Positions 1 through 9,119 of a stretch of DNA of 64,000 bases are shown here, in pieces. The stretch is from Candidatus Azobacteroides pseudotrichonymphae (GTDB lineage: Bacteria > Bacteroidota > Bacteroidia > Bacteroidales > Azobacteroidaceae): contig AP017913.1 in assembly GCA_002091395.1 (NCBI GenBank), forward strand, positions 426,001-490,000. Direction: 5' to 3'. The position numbers and the translations under genes were made by a program. A model generated the notes under the pieces. That model was not told where the DNA came from and did no database searches. It saw only the letters and a list, made by a program, of their open reading frames with translations. The first letter of the stretch is position 1. The number at the start of each line of letters is the position of its first letter.

Positions 1-287
1 CTGAAGGCTTATTAACTAATGAAATTTATATAAAAGTCGGCAAAATAATTTGTCGATGCGATACAGTTCTCTATAATATTTCACTTCGTGCACAAATGAT
101 CATTGAATACAAATCGCCAATTACAGTATTAACTAGAAAGTGTTTTGAACAAATTATTCGCTATAATATGAATTTAAAAGTATCTTGGTTAATTATTAGT
201 AATGGTATGCAACATTACTGTTGTCGTATAAATAAAAATGGCGAATACACTTTTTTAAAAAAAATACCAGAATATTCTGATTTGTAA
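1..287 (+). CDS. HsdR N-terminal-like (HSDR_N_2) protein, 3' part only
   Basis: The reading frame is open from the left window edge (first full codon at base 3), so this is the C-terminal end of a gene that begins outside. The visible 94 residues include a CDTVLYN stretch, then IIEYKSP, RYNM and SNGMQHYCC blocks and end at PEYSDL. This is the pattern of the small Bacteroidetes proteins related to the N-terminal nuclease-like domain of type I restriction HsdR subunits, with an acidic D...ExK core. Such proteins are common single genes in Bacteroidetes and are not by themselves a restriction system. The first in-frame ATG in view (base 96) lies inside the conserved domain and is not the start. 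Family assignment is from remembered motif patterns; cellular function is unknown. Confidence 0.7.
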   Translation, partial: EGLLTNEIYIKVGKIICRCDTVLYNISLRAQMIIEYKSPITVLTRKCFEQIIRYNMNLKVSWLIISNGMQHYCCRINKNGEYTFLKKIPEYSDL

Positions 288-329
288 ATAATCAGTTTTA
301 ATTCAATTTCAAAACATATAAATTTCAAA

Positions 330-2018
330 TCACTTAGATGCATTTTCTAATTTTTTTATAATAGAAAATGTATAAATAGCAGATGACAAACAACAAGCAA
401 CAATAACACCCCACACTTTCCATAATTGCATATTTCCCCACAAATACCCAATAAAGGACACCAAATAACCTCCAATCGCTGTTGATGCAAACCAACCACC
501 CATCAATAGCCCTTTATATTGAATAGGTGCTACTTTTGACACAAAAGAAATACCAATCGGGCTAAGTAATAGCTCAGCAGATGTAAGAAAAAAATAAATT
601 ATTACAAGCCAATTAGGTGATAACAATATATTACTAATTCCACCAAAGTTCATTAATTCAGAAGGAGAAGGCAAATCAAAAGATCCTATAGCAAGAATTG
701 CATACCCTAATGAAGCGATAATCATCGCAATACCTATTTTACAAGGAGCAGATGGTTCTTTTTCTTTTTTTGCTAAAAAATCAAATAGACATACGAAAAT
801 AGGCGTCAGTATTATCACAAAAAATGGATTAAATTGTTGAAAAAGTTCTGGTCTAATTGAAATTTTAGAATTCATATTACAGTTATACTTAAAAACAATT
901 AGCATAACAGTTATTATTAATGCAATAATAAATATCAATTTCCATTTTTTATTTTTGGATTTAAAAATGCCTATTAAACTGTATATTGACAAAGCAATTA
1001 GCGAAAGACTGATAACATCAAATTCAATACGATTGAATCCTTTTACTTCATTCACTACATAATCTCGTGCAAAAAAAGTCAGTGTAAGCAAATTTTGATC
1101 AAATGACATCCAAAAAAAAATAACTATAAAATAAACTTGTACAAGCGCAATGATTTTTTTTTTAGTTTGTTTCTGAGTAAGTAAAATTTTCATTCCTTGG
1201 TCAGAAGGAAATGAAAATTGTTTCAAATGACAATTTATATTCTCATATGTTCTTCTAGAAAAAAAATAAATAATCATTAAACATATATGAACAAAGCAAG
1301 CCATCCAAAATACGCAACCATATGATTCTGATAAGTTATCTACATAAAATTTACTAAAAGTAAATAAATTTGCTATTCTAATTGGATGTACTACTGCTAA
1401 ATTTGTTAATTCAATAACTCCTACAGGATTAATCGTTTTATTAATAAATTGATGTGCTAAAACTGGAATTTTTGCATTATAAAATAGTCCACTGCCATAT
1501 AGAACAAAATCTGTTATTTTTTTTGCAACAGTAGGAGCAAAAAGAGTTCCAATATTAAGTGACATATAATAAATACTGTACGCATTATCTCTCTGAGTTC
1601 TATATTGTTTATTGTCATATAAATTGCCTACTAAAACTTGAAGATTTCCTTTAAAAAACCCTATTCCAATAGAAATTATAAAAAGTGCAAACATTACAAA
1701 AAATAGAACAATATTTTTCCTCCATAAAAATTTTACACATAAAGCAAGTAATAAATAACCGATAAACATAACAAGAATTCCAATTTTAATTGTTTTTCTA
1801 TATCCCCAAAATTTATCTGCTATAATTCCTCCAAGTATAGGTGTAAAATAAACAAAGCTTAAAAAAATACCTATTATAGTTGACGTATATGCAACTGAAA
1901 ATCCAAATTTAACCTGTAAAAATAATGTGAAAATAGCAAGTACAATATAATGTCCAAAACGTTCACAAGTATTTGTAAATGATAATGTATACAATCCTAT
2001 AGGATGATTTCTAAACAT
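330..2018 (-). CDS. POT/PTR2 family proton-coupled oligopeptide transporter
   Basis: A 562-residue polytopic inner-membrane protein of the major facilitator superfamily, expected to import di- and tripeptides with protons. Visible features are NTCERF in helix 1 (the ExxERF motif with Asn in place of the first Glu, which I recall from Bacteroidetes members), the loop motif GGIIADKFWGYRK near residue 65, and the PTR2-type YYMSLNIGTLFAP segment. About 12-14 hydrophobic helices follow. Length is normal for the family. The ATG at 2018 is chosen; the frame extends three codons upstream to a TTG, which is less likely. A 10-bp palindrome (TACTCGAGTA, 2041-2050) sits just upstream and could be an operator. 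In a reduced genome this suggests dependence on host- or diet-derived peptides, which is inference. Confidence 0.85.
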   Translation of the reverse strand: MFRNHPIGLYTLSFTNTCERFGHYIVLAIFTLFLQVKFGFSVAYTSTIIGIFLSFVYFTPILGGIIADKFWGYRKTIKIGILVMFIGYLLLALCVKFLWRKNIVLFFVMFALFIISIGIGFFKGNLQVLVGNLYDNKQYRTQRDNAYSIYYMSLNIGTLFAPTVAKKITDFVLYGSGLFYNAKIPVLAHQFINKTINPVGVIELTNLAVVHPIRIANLFTFSKFYVDNLSESYGCVFWMACFVHICLMIIYFFSRRTYENINCHLKQFSFPSDQGMKILLTQKQTKKKIIALVQVYFIVIFFWMSFDQNLLTLTFFARDYVVNEVKGFNRIEFDVISLSLIALSIYSLIGIFKSKNKKWKLIFIIALIITVMLIVFKYNCNMNSKISIRPELFQQFNPFFVIILTPIFVCLFDFLAKKEKEPSAPCKIGIAMIIASLGYAILAIGSFDLPSPSELMNFGGISNILLSPNWLVIIYFFLTSAELLLSPIGISFVSKVAPIQYKGLLMGGWFASTAIGGYLVSFIGYLWGNMQLWKVWGVIVACCLSSAIYTFSIIKKLENASK

Positions 2019-2040
2019 AAAGAACAAAAATTTATTTTAG

Positions 2041-2050
2041 TACTCGAGTA
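2041..2050. promoter_or_regulatory. Palindrome upstream of peptide transporter
   Basis: TACTCGAGTA is a perfect 10-bp palindrome 23 bases before the transporter start codon, flanked by T-rich and A-rich sides that extend the symmetry imperfectly. It could be an operator, but a 10-bp palindrome can occur by chance in this sequence. Confidence 0.2.
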
Positions 2051-2131
2051 AAAAATTGTACGTAAATTACAAAAAAATACACTACTATACTCATTAATTT
2101 TATTTTTAATATAATGCCATAGGTTATGCCC

Positions 2132-2153
2132 ATTTACTTTAGTTAAAGTAAAT
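2132..2153 (-). terminator. Hairpin after queA
   Basis: ATTTACTTTA and TAAAGTAAAT form a perfect 10-bp stem with a 2-base gap, followed by A/T runs. It lies about 40 bases past the queA stop and upstream of the transporter gene, so it may end queA transcription. The stem is AT-rich, so strength is uncertain. Confidence 0.4.
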
Positions 2154-2190
2154 TTTTATATACTTGGTTGTTAAAAAACATTGTAATTAT

Positions 2191-3387
2191 TTAAGGAATT
2201 AGAAGAGAACTATCTCCATAACTCAAAAAACGAAATCCATTTTGTAAAGCATAATCATAAATTTTTTGCCATTCCTCTCCTATAAAAGCTGAAATCAATA
2301 AAAGCAATGTACTACGTGGTTGATGGAAATTAGTAATAATGCCTTTTACAATTTTAAATTTATATCCAGACATAATCAACATTTTTGTAGTTCCACTTAA
2401 AACATTTATTTTCTTTATATTCATATAATCTATTATATTCTCCAATGCTTTCTGTGGAGAAATGTAAGCTTCATCTATGAAACAAGGCATCCACTGAGGT
2501 ATATTTATGTCTGAAACAAGCACGTTATTTTCTCTACCCAAAATTAATCCTATATAATATAAGGATTCAATAACACGCACTGAAGTAGTTCCTACTGCAA
2601 AAACTTGTTTATATTTTATCAAAAACTCAATAGTTTTTTTTTTAATAAAAAAATGTTCTGCATGCATTTTATGATCAGAAATTATTTTTGATTTAATAGG
2701 TCGAAAAGTTCCTGCTCCAATATGCAATGTCAAATAATCTATTAAAATATGTTTTTTTTCTAAACTATAAAAAACATCATTTGTAAAATGTAACCCTGCT
2801 GTTGGAGCTGCAACTGAACCTTTTGTATTAGCATAAATAGTTTGATAATTTTCTTTGTCATGTTCTTCAAATTTCCTTTTTAAGTATGGAGGTAATGGCA
2901 AATAGCCACATTGTTCTAAAATATTAGCAAAAGTTAAATTTGAATCATTCCATGTAAATTTCACTAAGTATCCATCATGTGTTTGTTTAAGTTTTTGGAC
3001 CGTTAAACTTGTGTTTGCATTTAAATTACATGACAACATACAATTATTTTTCCATCGCTTAGCATTTCTTATTAAGCAAAGCCAAATGCATGAAATTCTT
3101 TGATTAAAAGATAAAGTATAATCACTTGGAAATATTGGTTCAATACAAAAAATTTCAATAATTGTATTGTGTTTTTTAAATAAAAACCGAGCTTGTATTA
3201 CCTGAGTATCATTAAATATTAGTAAAGTATTTTCAGGAATAAAATTAGAAATAAAACTAAAAACACTTTCTTCAATACAATTATTTTTATATATAAGCAA
3301 TTTACTGTTATCTCGCTTAGAAGTAGGAAAACGTGCTATGCGATCATCAGGCAAATAATAATTCAATATTTTCTCATTACTTAACAT
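2191..3387 (-). CDS. queA: S-adenosylmethionine:tRNA ribosyltransferase-isomerase
   Basis: QueA transfers and isomerises the ribosyl part of SAM onto preQ1 at the wobble base of tRNAs, making epoxyqueuosine. The 398-residue product carries the hallmark blocks: PPYLKR (~167-171), PTAGLHFT (195-202), LHIGAGTFRP (221-230), TTSVRVIESLY, FHQPRSTLLLL and YGDSSLL at the C-terminus. The length is at the long end for the family, as in Bacteroidetes. ATG at 3387 gives the expected short N-terminus. No other queuosine gene (tgt, queG/queH) is in the window, so the pathway cannot be judged from here. Confidence 0.93.
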   Translation of the reverse strand: MLSNEKILNYYLPDDRIARFPTSKRDNSKLLIYKNNCIEESVFSFISNFIPENTLLIFNDTQVIQARFLFKKHNTIIEIFCIEPIFPSDYTLSFNQRISCIWLCLIRNAKRWKNNCMLSCNLNANTSLTVQKLKQTHDGYLVKFTWNDSNLTFANILEQCGYLPLPPYLKRKFEEHDKENYQTIYANTKGSVAAPTAGLHFTNDVFYSLEKKHILIDYLTLHIGAGTFRPIKSKIISDHKMHAEHFFIKKKTIEFLIKYKQVFAVGTTSVRVIESLYYIGLILGRENNVLVSDINIPQWMPCFIDEAYISPQKALENIIDYMNIKKINVLSGTTKMLIMSGYKFKIVKGIITNFHQPRSTLLLLISAFIGEEWQKIYDYALQNGFRFLSYGDSSLLIP

Positions 3388-4154
3388 AATATAGTTATAA
3401 TACGATTAGTTTTAGTTATAGTTGATTTTACAACGAAGTATCAATATAATGTTTGTTATATTGAAAACAATATTATTAATGCATAAAGTGCTTAACAATT
3501 TTATATTATATTTTTATACTCATGGTTAAGTCTGTTACAACTGTTTTTTTACATTTTTTCAAAAAAATCAAAATTTATAAAAACAACTATAATTTTATAT
3601 ACTTCTGAAAGTATGGCACTAATGACAATTGTACTAATTATCGAAAATAATGAACAATAAATAGCTAACGTATCAACATCTTTAGCAGAATAAAACATTT
3701 CGTATATTACGAATTATATTATAACTATACTATAGTTATATCATGTAATAAGTATTTTCTACTTAATCATATAAAAATTTTTAATTCTAAAGATTTTATG
3801 AATTAAATCTAAAAGTACAGTTACTTAAGATTTTCTTACAGTTTAAAATTAATGGATATAAACATTAATTTTGATATTTTTATAAAAATTCTTTAACTTG
3901 CATATCTATAGTTGTGCATTGCATATAAAATTAAAATAAAAAATTGAGCGATTTTGTTCATCAGTGTTAATAAATGTATCGAGATACAAATCTAATTTTA
4001 GTTAATTGTGGTACATGTTTTTACACACAAAAAATATATAATAAAGTAATTTTAGTACTCAACTAAAGTCATAAATAAAAATTTTTACATTTTATAATCC
4101 AAACATGATTATATTTTTTATCAGAGAAACTATGAAACCATATAATGCTGTAAA
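3388..4154. other. Gene-free AT-rich stretch
   Basis: About 770 bases between queA and a possible small gene. I read all frames for remnants and recognised none; stop codons are dense and no GC-richer island suggests an RNA gene. It holds a 10-bp dyad at 3720-3740 whose half-site also occurs at 3390-3399. It may be a fully eroded gene. Confidence 0.6.
3720..3740. repeat. Dyad TATAACTATA-C-TATAGTTATA
   Basis: A perfect 10-bp inverted repeat with a single-base centre. The half-site TATAGTTATA occurs again at 3390-3399, directly upstream of the queA start codon. This could be a binding site for a dimeric protein or a chance product of AT-rich drift. Confidence 0.3.
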
Positions 4155-4313
4155 ATGAAAACCTTTGCATTGTTCAATAATTCGTATTTACGCCCTGAAG
4201 AAGCTTTTAAGCATTCATTAAAAATGAAAATTATATTAAGTTTACTAATACTTACTACAATAATTATAGCATTTATTCTTGAAGAATACTTTTATAAAAA
4301 AAAACGAAACTAA
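4155..4313 (+). CDS. Possible 52-residue single-pass membrane protein
   Basis: An ATG at 4155 opens 52 codons ending in TAA. The product has a soluble N-terminal ~24 residues (MKTFALFNNSYLRPEE...), one strongly hydrophobic helix (about residues 25-42) and a basic tail ending YKKKRN, as in a small membrane protein with a positively charged end. I do not recognise a family. The ordered layout and its survival in stop-rich DNA are the only arguments for it. It could equally be a chance frame or the remnant of a larger gene. Confidence 0.35.
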   Translation: MKTFALFNNSYLRPEEAFKHSLKMKIILSLLILTTIIIAFILEEYFYKKKRN

Positions 4314-4641
4314 ACGTCTACTAGTATCATTTCATAATGTGATTATCAAATGAATCGCTAAGTTTATTTTTTTAATAAATATATATATCAATGAATTAAT
4401 GTATTATAATGTACCGTCAAGAATTTAGTAAAGCATTAATTCTTTACATTAAACAATAATTATTTGTAATACAATACACAATACTTTGGTGAGTAAATGT
4501 CAAAAATTTCTATTAAAAATATATAAATAACTTGTTTAAGTTATAAAAAACACATTAATTGCGACGAGACAACAGTTTTATAACTGATTATAATATTATT
4601 AATGTATGACCAACATTTTTACGTTATAAATATAAACTTTA
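4314..4641. other. Gene-free stretch before aroC
   Basis: About 330 bases of AT-rich DNA with no readable gene or RNA. The aroC promoter is presumably here, but I cannot point to a convincing TTG...TAnnTTTG pair. Confidence 0.5.
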
Positions 4642-5708
4642 ATGAATACGTTTGGAAACTTATTTAAACTTACTTCTTTCGGAGAATCGCATGGAGTTGC
4701 TATTGGAGGTGTAATTGACGGATGCCCTGCTGGTATTATATTAGATATGAAATTTATTCAAAATGAACTAAATAGACGTAAACCAGGGCAGTCAGAACTA
4801 ACTACTTCACGAAACGAATTTGACAAAGTAGAATTTTTATCAGGCATATATAAAAAAAAAACAACTGGGACCCCAATTGGATTTCTTATTAGAAACAAGA
4901 ATCAACATTCATCAGATTATGATGATTTAAAAGATGTTTTTCGACCATCTCATGCTGATTATACTTACTTTCAAAAATATGGACATTGTGATCATAGGGG
5001 AGGAGGGCGCTCTTCTGCTAGAGAAACAATAACTAGAGTTGTTGCAGGAGCTATTGCAAAACTGATTCTCAAAAAAAAAAAATAAAAATTACAGCTTATG
5101 TTTCACAAGTAGGAAATATTCACTTAAATAAATACTACACACAGGTTGATTTTAATAATATTGAAAAAACACCAATTCGTTGCCCAGATTTAAAAATTGC
5201 AAAACAAATGATAGAATTAATTCAACAAATCAAATCAAAAGGTGATACAATTGGAGGTGTAGTTACTTGTATATGTCAAAAAATTCCTGTAGGGTTAGGA
5301 AACCCTGTTTTTGGAAAGTTAAGTGCAGCTCTTTCCAACGCTATGATGAGTATTAACGCTACAAAAGGATTTGATTATGGGATGGGATTTAATGGAATTC
5401 ACAAAAATGGATCAGAAGTAAATGATCTTTTTTGTTTAGATAAAAAAAAAAATATAATTGCTAAAAATAATTATTCTGGAGGTATACAAGGTGGAATTTC
5501 TAATGGAGAAGATATTTATTTCCGTGTAGCTTTCAAACCAGTTGCAACTTTATTAAAAGAACAATTTTCAATAAATAAACATGGTGAAAAAATATTATTA
5601 AAAATAAAAGGAAGACATGATCCATGTGTTTTACCAAGAGCTGTTCCTATTGTAGAATCCATGGCTGCAATAACAATTCTTGATTATCTTCTTTTAAATT
5701 ATAAATAA
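4642..5708 (+). pseudogene. aroC: Chorismate synthase, frame broken at a 12-A run (possibly rescued by slippage)
   Basis: AroC converts EPSP to chorismate with reduced FMN, the last step of the shikimate pathway. The first frame (4642-5085) encodes GESHG (14-18), [13 protein letters not shown] and [11 protein letters not shown]. It ends at a TAA directly after twelve A's (5071-5082). The rest of the enzyme continues in another frame from that point: [30 protein letters not shown] and IVESMAAI, to 5708. One extra A (or loss of two) restores a normal ~355-residue protein. Every other conserved block is intact, unlike a decaying gene. A second tract of eleven A's (5442-5452) is in frame. The sequence may be a real recent mutation, a base-calling error, or a gene kept alive by polymerase slippage at poly(A), known in insect endosymbionts. 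tpiA follows after 21 bases. Confidence 0.85.
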
Positions 5709-5729
5709 CTAAACTAAAATTTAAATTTT

Positions 5730-6485
5730 ATGAGAAAAAGTATTATAGCAGGAAATTGGAAAATGAATAAAACTTTGCAGGAAGGAATTTCTTTTGTTAA
5801 AGAATTAGAATCCAAATTAAAAAATAAAAATGTAAATTGTGATGTGATTGTTTGTGTCCCTTTTATTCATCTTGTATCTATTTATGAAATAATTGATACC
5901 AAAATCATTAAACTTGGAGCTCAAAATAATGCAGATAACAGTTATGGAGCTTATACAGGTGAAATTTCTGCTGCTATGATAGCATCAACAGGTGCAAAGT
6001 ACGTTATTTTAGGACATTCAGAAAGACGAGTCTTTTATAAAGAAACAAACTTGAGTTTGAAAAAAAAAGTGGAATTAGCACTAAAAAACAACCTTATTCC
6101 AATTTTCTGTATAGGAGAATCATTAGAAGAAAGAAAATCTGCTAAACAAAATATGGTTATAGAAACACAAATGAAAGATAGTTTATTTAGTATCTCAGCT
6201 AATGATTTTGAAAAAATTATTTTAGCTTACGAACCAGTATGGGCAATTGGAACAGGCGAAACAGCTACTTCAAATCAAATACAAGATATGCATACTTTTA
6301 TTCGTAAAATAATAGTTAACAAATATGGACAAGCTGTAGCAAACAAAACATCAATTCTTTACGGAGGAAGCTGTAACGAAAATAATGCAAAAGAAATATT
6401 CGCTAATTCAAATGTTGATGGAGGATTAATTGGAGGAGCATCTCTCAAAATAGACACGTTTTTACAAATTATTGAAACATTTTAA
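5730..6485 (+). CDS. tpiA: Triosephosphate isomerase
   Basis: Interconverts dihydroxyacetone phosphate and glyceraldehyde 3-phosphate in glycolysis. The 251-residue product has GNWKMN with catalytic Lys11, GHSERR with His96, [10 protein letters not shown] with the catalytic base Glu168, the loop-6 segment after it, and the phosphate-binding YGGS and GGLIGGASL blocks. Length is normal. It lies 21 bases after aroC and 9 bases before a SPOR-domain gene, probably one transcript. It would process glyceraldehyde 3-phosphate from the KDPG aldolase encoded at 10.2 kb. Confidence 0.96.
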   Translation: MRKSIIAGNWKMNKTLQEGISFVKELESKLKNKNVNCDVIVCVPFIHLVSIYEIIDTKIIKLGAQNNADNSYGAYTGEISAAMIASTGAKYVILGHSERRVFYKETNLSLKKKVELALKNNLIPIFCIGESLEERKSAKQNMVIETQMKDSLFSISANDFEKIILAYEPVWAIGTGETATSNQIQDMHTFIRKIIVNKYGQAVANKTSILYGGSCNENNAKEIFANSNVDGGLIGGASLKIDTFLQIIETF

Positions 6486-6494
6486 TTTAACTAA

Positions 6495-6980
6495 ATGAAT
6501 AGAGTTATTTTTTTATATATAATACTATTATTATATATGATTGATTACTCAAAATCAGAGAATTCAATTGTAAATAGCTTAGAAAGTAAACTTGACCCTT
6601 TGGAAGGTATAATAAAAATTGAAGCTGATCAAGCAATTATGGAATTGATAGGTACTAAAAATAAAGAAATAGATTCAGAACAAACTCAAGAATATGAAAA
6701 TTTTTCAAAATTTCATATTCAAATACTTATACCAAATATTTCAAATACAACACATGCAGAAGCATTATCTAAACAAAAAATAATAAAAAAAAGTTTCCCT
6801 GATTTGCCCATTTATTTAATTTATGAATCTCCAAATTGGAAATTACTAATAGGTAATTTTTTAAATTGGAAGGATGCTATTGATTTTAAAGAGAAATTTA
6901 AAAGAAAAAATCCAAAATTTGAAAAAGAAATACATGTTATTGCTGATACAGCAACATTGTCTGAACAAGAATACAAATAA
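6495..6980 (+). CDS. SPOR-domain exported protein
   Basis: A 161-residue protein with an N-terminal hydrophobic segment (residues ~3-17) that reads as a signal peptide or anchor. The C-terminal half (~70-150) has the SPOR pattern: KFHIQILIPN..., PIYLIYESPNWKLLIGNF and a WKDAIDFKEKFK helix. SPOR domains bind denuded peptidoglycan, often at division sites. A SPOR gene after tpiA is an arrangement I recall from Bacteroidales, where folE usually follows; no folE is seen here. The 217 bases after the gene hold nothing recognisable. Confidence 0.7.
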   Translation: MNRVIFLYIILLLYMIDYSKSENSIVNSLESKLDPLEGIIKIEADQAIMELIGTKNKEIDSEQTQEYENFSKFHIQILIPNISNTTHAEALSKQKIIKKSFPDLPIYLIYESPNWKLLIGNFLNWKDAIDFKEKFKRKNPKFEKEIHVIADTATLSEQEYK

Positions 6981-7197
6981 TTTTTTTTCAAAAATGAAAT
7001 AATTACTTAAAATGCCTAAGGTATATCAAAATTTTATTAAAAAAGTTTTGAATTTTTATCTATTTTTCATTCAAAATTATTTATACTTCAAGTTTATACC
7101 TAAGTGTTCGTAAAATATTTATTACAAATAAATTGATTTATCACAAAAAATAATTACATTCAATCGATAGTTTAGTTATAATTTCTATGAAAAATTT

Positions 7198-7656
7198 GTG
7201 AAAAATAAAAAACAATTACAGATTGCAGCTTTAAAAAATGGAACAGTAATAGATCATATTCCTTCTGATCAGCTATTTAGAGTAGTATCTATTTTGGGCA
7301 TAAGCAAACTAAAAACGCCTGTAACTATTGGATTTTATTTAAATAGTAAAAAAATGAAAACAAAAGGAATCTTAAAAATTTCTGAAAAATTTTTTGAAGA
7401 AGATGAAATCAATCGTATTGCATTAATTGCTCCTTGTGTAAAACTCAACATTATACGTGATTACGAAGTGATAAAGAAAAAAATGATACATCTTCCTGTT
7501 AACCTTAAAGGGTTAATTAAGTGTAATAACCCCAATTGCATTACGAATAATGAACCAATGGAAACATACTTTAATATTATAAATGACATGACTATGACTG
7601 TTCAGTGCTATTACTGTGATACGAGAATAAAAAAAGAAGAAATTATGATGTCTTAG
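7198..7656 (+). CDS. pyrI: Aspartate carbamoyltransferase regulatory chain
   Basis: PyrI forms the allosteric nucleotide-binding subunits of ATCase around the PyrB catalytic trimers. The 152-residue product has the N-terminal effector domain (NGTVIDHIPSDQ at 14-25, NIIRDYEV) and a C-terminal zinc domain with Cys109, Cys114, Cys137 and Cys140. The start is GTG at 7198: the ATG eleven bases upstream is out of frame and meets a stop, and the frame is closed by TAG at 7168-7170. Its usual neighbour pyrB is not adjacent but at 61.8 kb on the other strand. The flavin reductase that follows is a conserved neighbour of pyrI in Bacteroidales as I recall. Confidence 0.92.
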   Translation: MKNKKQLQIAALKNGTVIDHIPSDQLFRVVSILGISKLKTPVTIGFYLNSKKMKTKGILKISEKFFEEDEINRIALIAPCVKLNIIRDYEVIKKKMIHLPVNLKGLIKCNNPNCITNNEPMETYFNIINDMTMTVQCYYCDTRIKKEEIMMS

Positions 7657-7686
7657 CTAGAATTTGTTAATTACAGTATACAAAGT

Positions 7687-8253
7687 ATGAAGCGAGTTTG
7701 TAATATTGGAACTTGGGTTTATCCTCTTCCTGCAGTAATGGTAAGTATTGGTAATAGCGTTAATGAATATAATATTCTGACTATAGCTTGGACTGGGACG
7801 ATTTGTTCTGAACCAGCAATGTGCTATATCTCTGTTCGTCCAGAAAGATATTCTTATTCAATTATAAAAAAAAACAGAGAGTTTGTAATTAACTTGTCAA
7901 CTGAAAATTTGTCTTATGCTATTGATTGGTGCGGTACTAACTCTGGTAGAGATTATAATAAATTCAAGGAAATGAAACTAACACCAGTCAAATCACATAT
8001 AATAATGGCTCCTTATATTAAGGAGTCTCCTTTATCGATTGAATGTAAAGTGGAGAGAATTATTAATTTAGGCACACATGACATGTTTATTGCTAAAGTT
8101 GTTAATATACTTACTGATGATAAATATACGAATCAAAAAACAGGAGATTTTGATATAAAAAAAACAAACATTGTAACATATCTAAACCGTGAATATTATA
8201 GGTTAGGTAATTTTATAGGAGAATATGGATGGAGTAAAAAAAGTAATGACTGA
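7687..8253 (+). CDS. Flavin reductase family protein (FMN-binding split barrel)
   Basis: A 188-residue protein of the flavin-reductase-like split-barrel family. Typical blocks are NILTIAWTGTICSEPAMCYISVRPERYS near residues 29-56 and, further on, the FVINLST and ECKVERIINLGTHDMFIAKV strands. These proteins bind FMN and reduce it or use it in small redox reactions; the substrate cannot be named. It starts 30 bases after pyrI and is probably cotranscribed. Length is normal. Confidence 0.82.
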   Translation: MKRVCNIGTWVYPLPAVMVSIGNSVNEYNILTIAWTGTICSEPAMCYISVRPERYSYSIIKKNREFVINLSTENLSYAIDWCGTNSGRDYNKFKEMKLTPVKSHIIMAPYIKESPLSIECKVERIINLGTHDMFIAKVVNILTDDKYTNQKTGDFDIKKTNIVTYLNREYYRLGNFIGEYGWSKKSND

Positions 8254-8325
8254 CTACTTTTATAATTTAAATTAATATAGTTTTTATACAAAACTCAAAA
8301 TTATATTCGTCATAAACACAAATTT

Positions 8326-8766
8326 TTACTTTTTCTTAAGTTCTATGTCAATCTCTCTTTTAATATCTTTTTCCTTAAGTGATTGTTTTTTATCGTATTT
8401 TTTTTTCCCTTTAGCAGTAGCAATGCACAATTTTGCTAATCCATTTTCATTAAAAAATAGCTTAGTAGGTATAACAGAAACCCCTTTAATTTTAATTATT
8501 CGTTCAATCTTTTTTAATTCTCTTCTATTTAATAACAATTTTCTATCTTTTCTTACTTCATGATTATTATACGTTCCATAAATATATTCAGATATATACA
8601 TATTTCGTACCCACAATTCATTTTTTATAAATAAACAATAACTATCTATCAAAACAGCCTTACCTAAACGAATCGATTTTATTTCAGTTCCAGATAAAAC
8701 AATTCCTGCAACAAAAATTTCAATAAATTCATAATTGAATGAAGCTTTTTTATTATTTATAGTCAT
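8326..8766 (-). CDS. smpB: SsrA-binding protein
   Basis: SmpB binds tmRNA and mimics part of a tRNA so that stalled ribosomes can be rescued. The 146-residue product shows [20 protein letters not shown] and DSYC near the N-terminus, a central [10 protein letters not shown] strand, and the basic tail [23 protein letters not shown] that inserts into the ribosome. It ends in KKK, slightly shorter than many homologues. The tmRNA gene itself is not in the window. Confidence 0.95.
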   Translation of the reverse strand: MTINNKKASFNYEFIEIFVAGIVLSGTEIKSIRLGKAVLIDSYCLFIKNELWVRNMYISEYIYGTYNNHEVRKDRKLLLNRRELKKIERIIKIKGVSVIPTKLFFNENGLAKLCIATAKGKKKYDKKQSLKEKDIKREIDIELKKK

Positions 8767-9119
8767 AAGTCTATTTAGTATATAAACAATTTACTTACAA
8801 TTGTTATTATCATTACTAAGTATTATTACTTTAAATTAGTAGTACTGGTACAAAATAAATTTTAGAAAAATTATGAAAAACTATTAACACACAAAAATTA
8901 CATTGATTTTTTTGAATTAACAACGTAATTTACGCTTACAATTAAATTAATTTTAAGTTAAAATTTAAATTTTTGGTTCTTAAAAATTAGAAATTTTATC
9001 TGCGATAAAGTTATAAAAAATTGTATTAAATACTACTTACTTATATATTGCTTAATTTGTTTTTTAAAATCTTTAACATTATATTTATTTCAGATGTAAA
9101 ATTAGATTTATTGTGAAGT
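8767..9119. other. Intergenic region with likely kdgK promoter
   Basis: About 350 AT-rich bases between the divergent smpB and kdgK genes. No gene or RNA is recognised. A promoter-like pair lies at 9056-9087. Confidence 0.5.
9056..9087 (+). promoter_or_regulatory. Candidate Bacteroidetes-type promoter of the hexuronate operon
   Basis: TTTG (9056-9059) and TATATTTA (9080-9087, 7 of 8 matches to TAnnTTTG) are 20 bases apart, the layout of Bacteroidetes sigma-ABfr promoters. The predicted start point leaves a leader of roughly 25 bases before kdgK. Confidence 0.4.

Noticed and set aside
1-287. Type I restriction system at the left edge
   Set aside because: Only an HsdR N-terminal-like domain ending without helicase motifs is present and no hsdM or hsdS follows; such single-domain proteins are common in Bacteroidetes.
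6981-7197. Remnant of folE after the SPOR gene
   Set aside because: I expected it from Bacteroidales gene order, but no GTP cyclohydrolase motif can be read in any frame.
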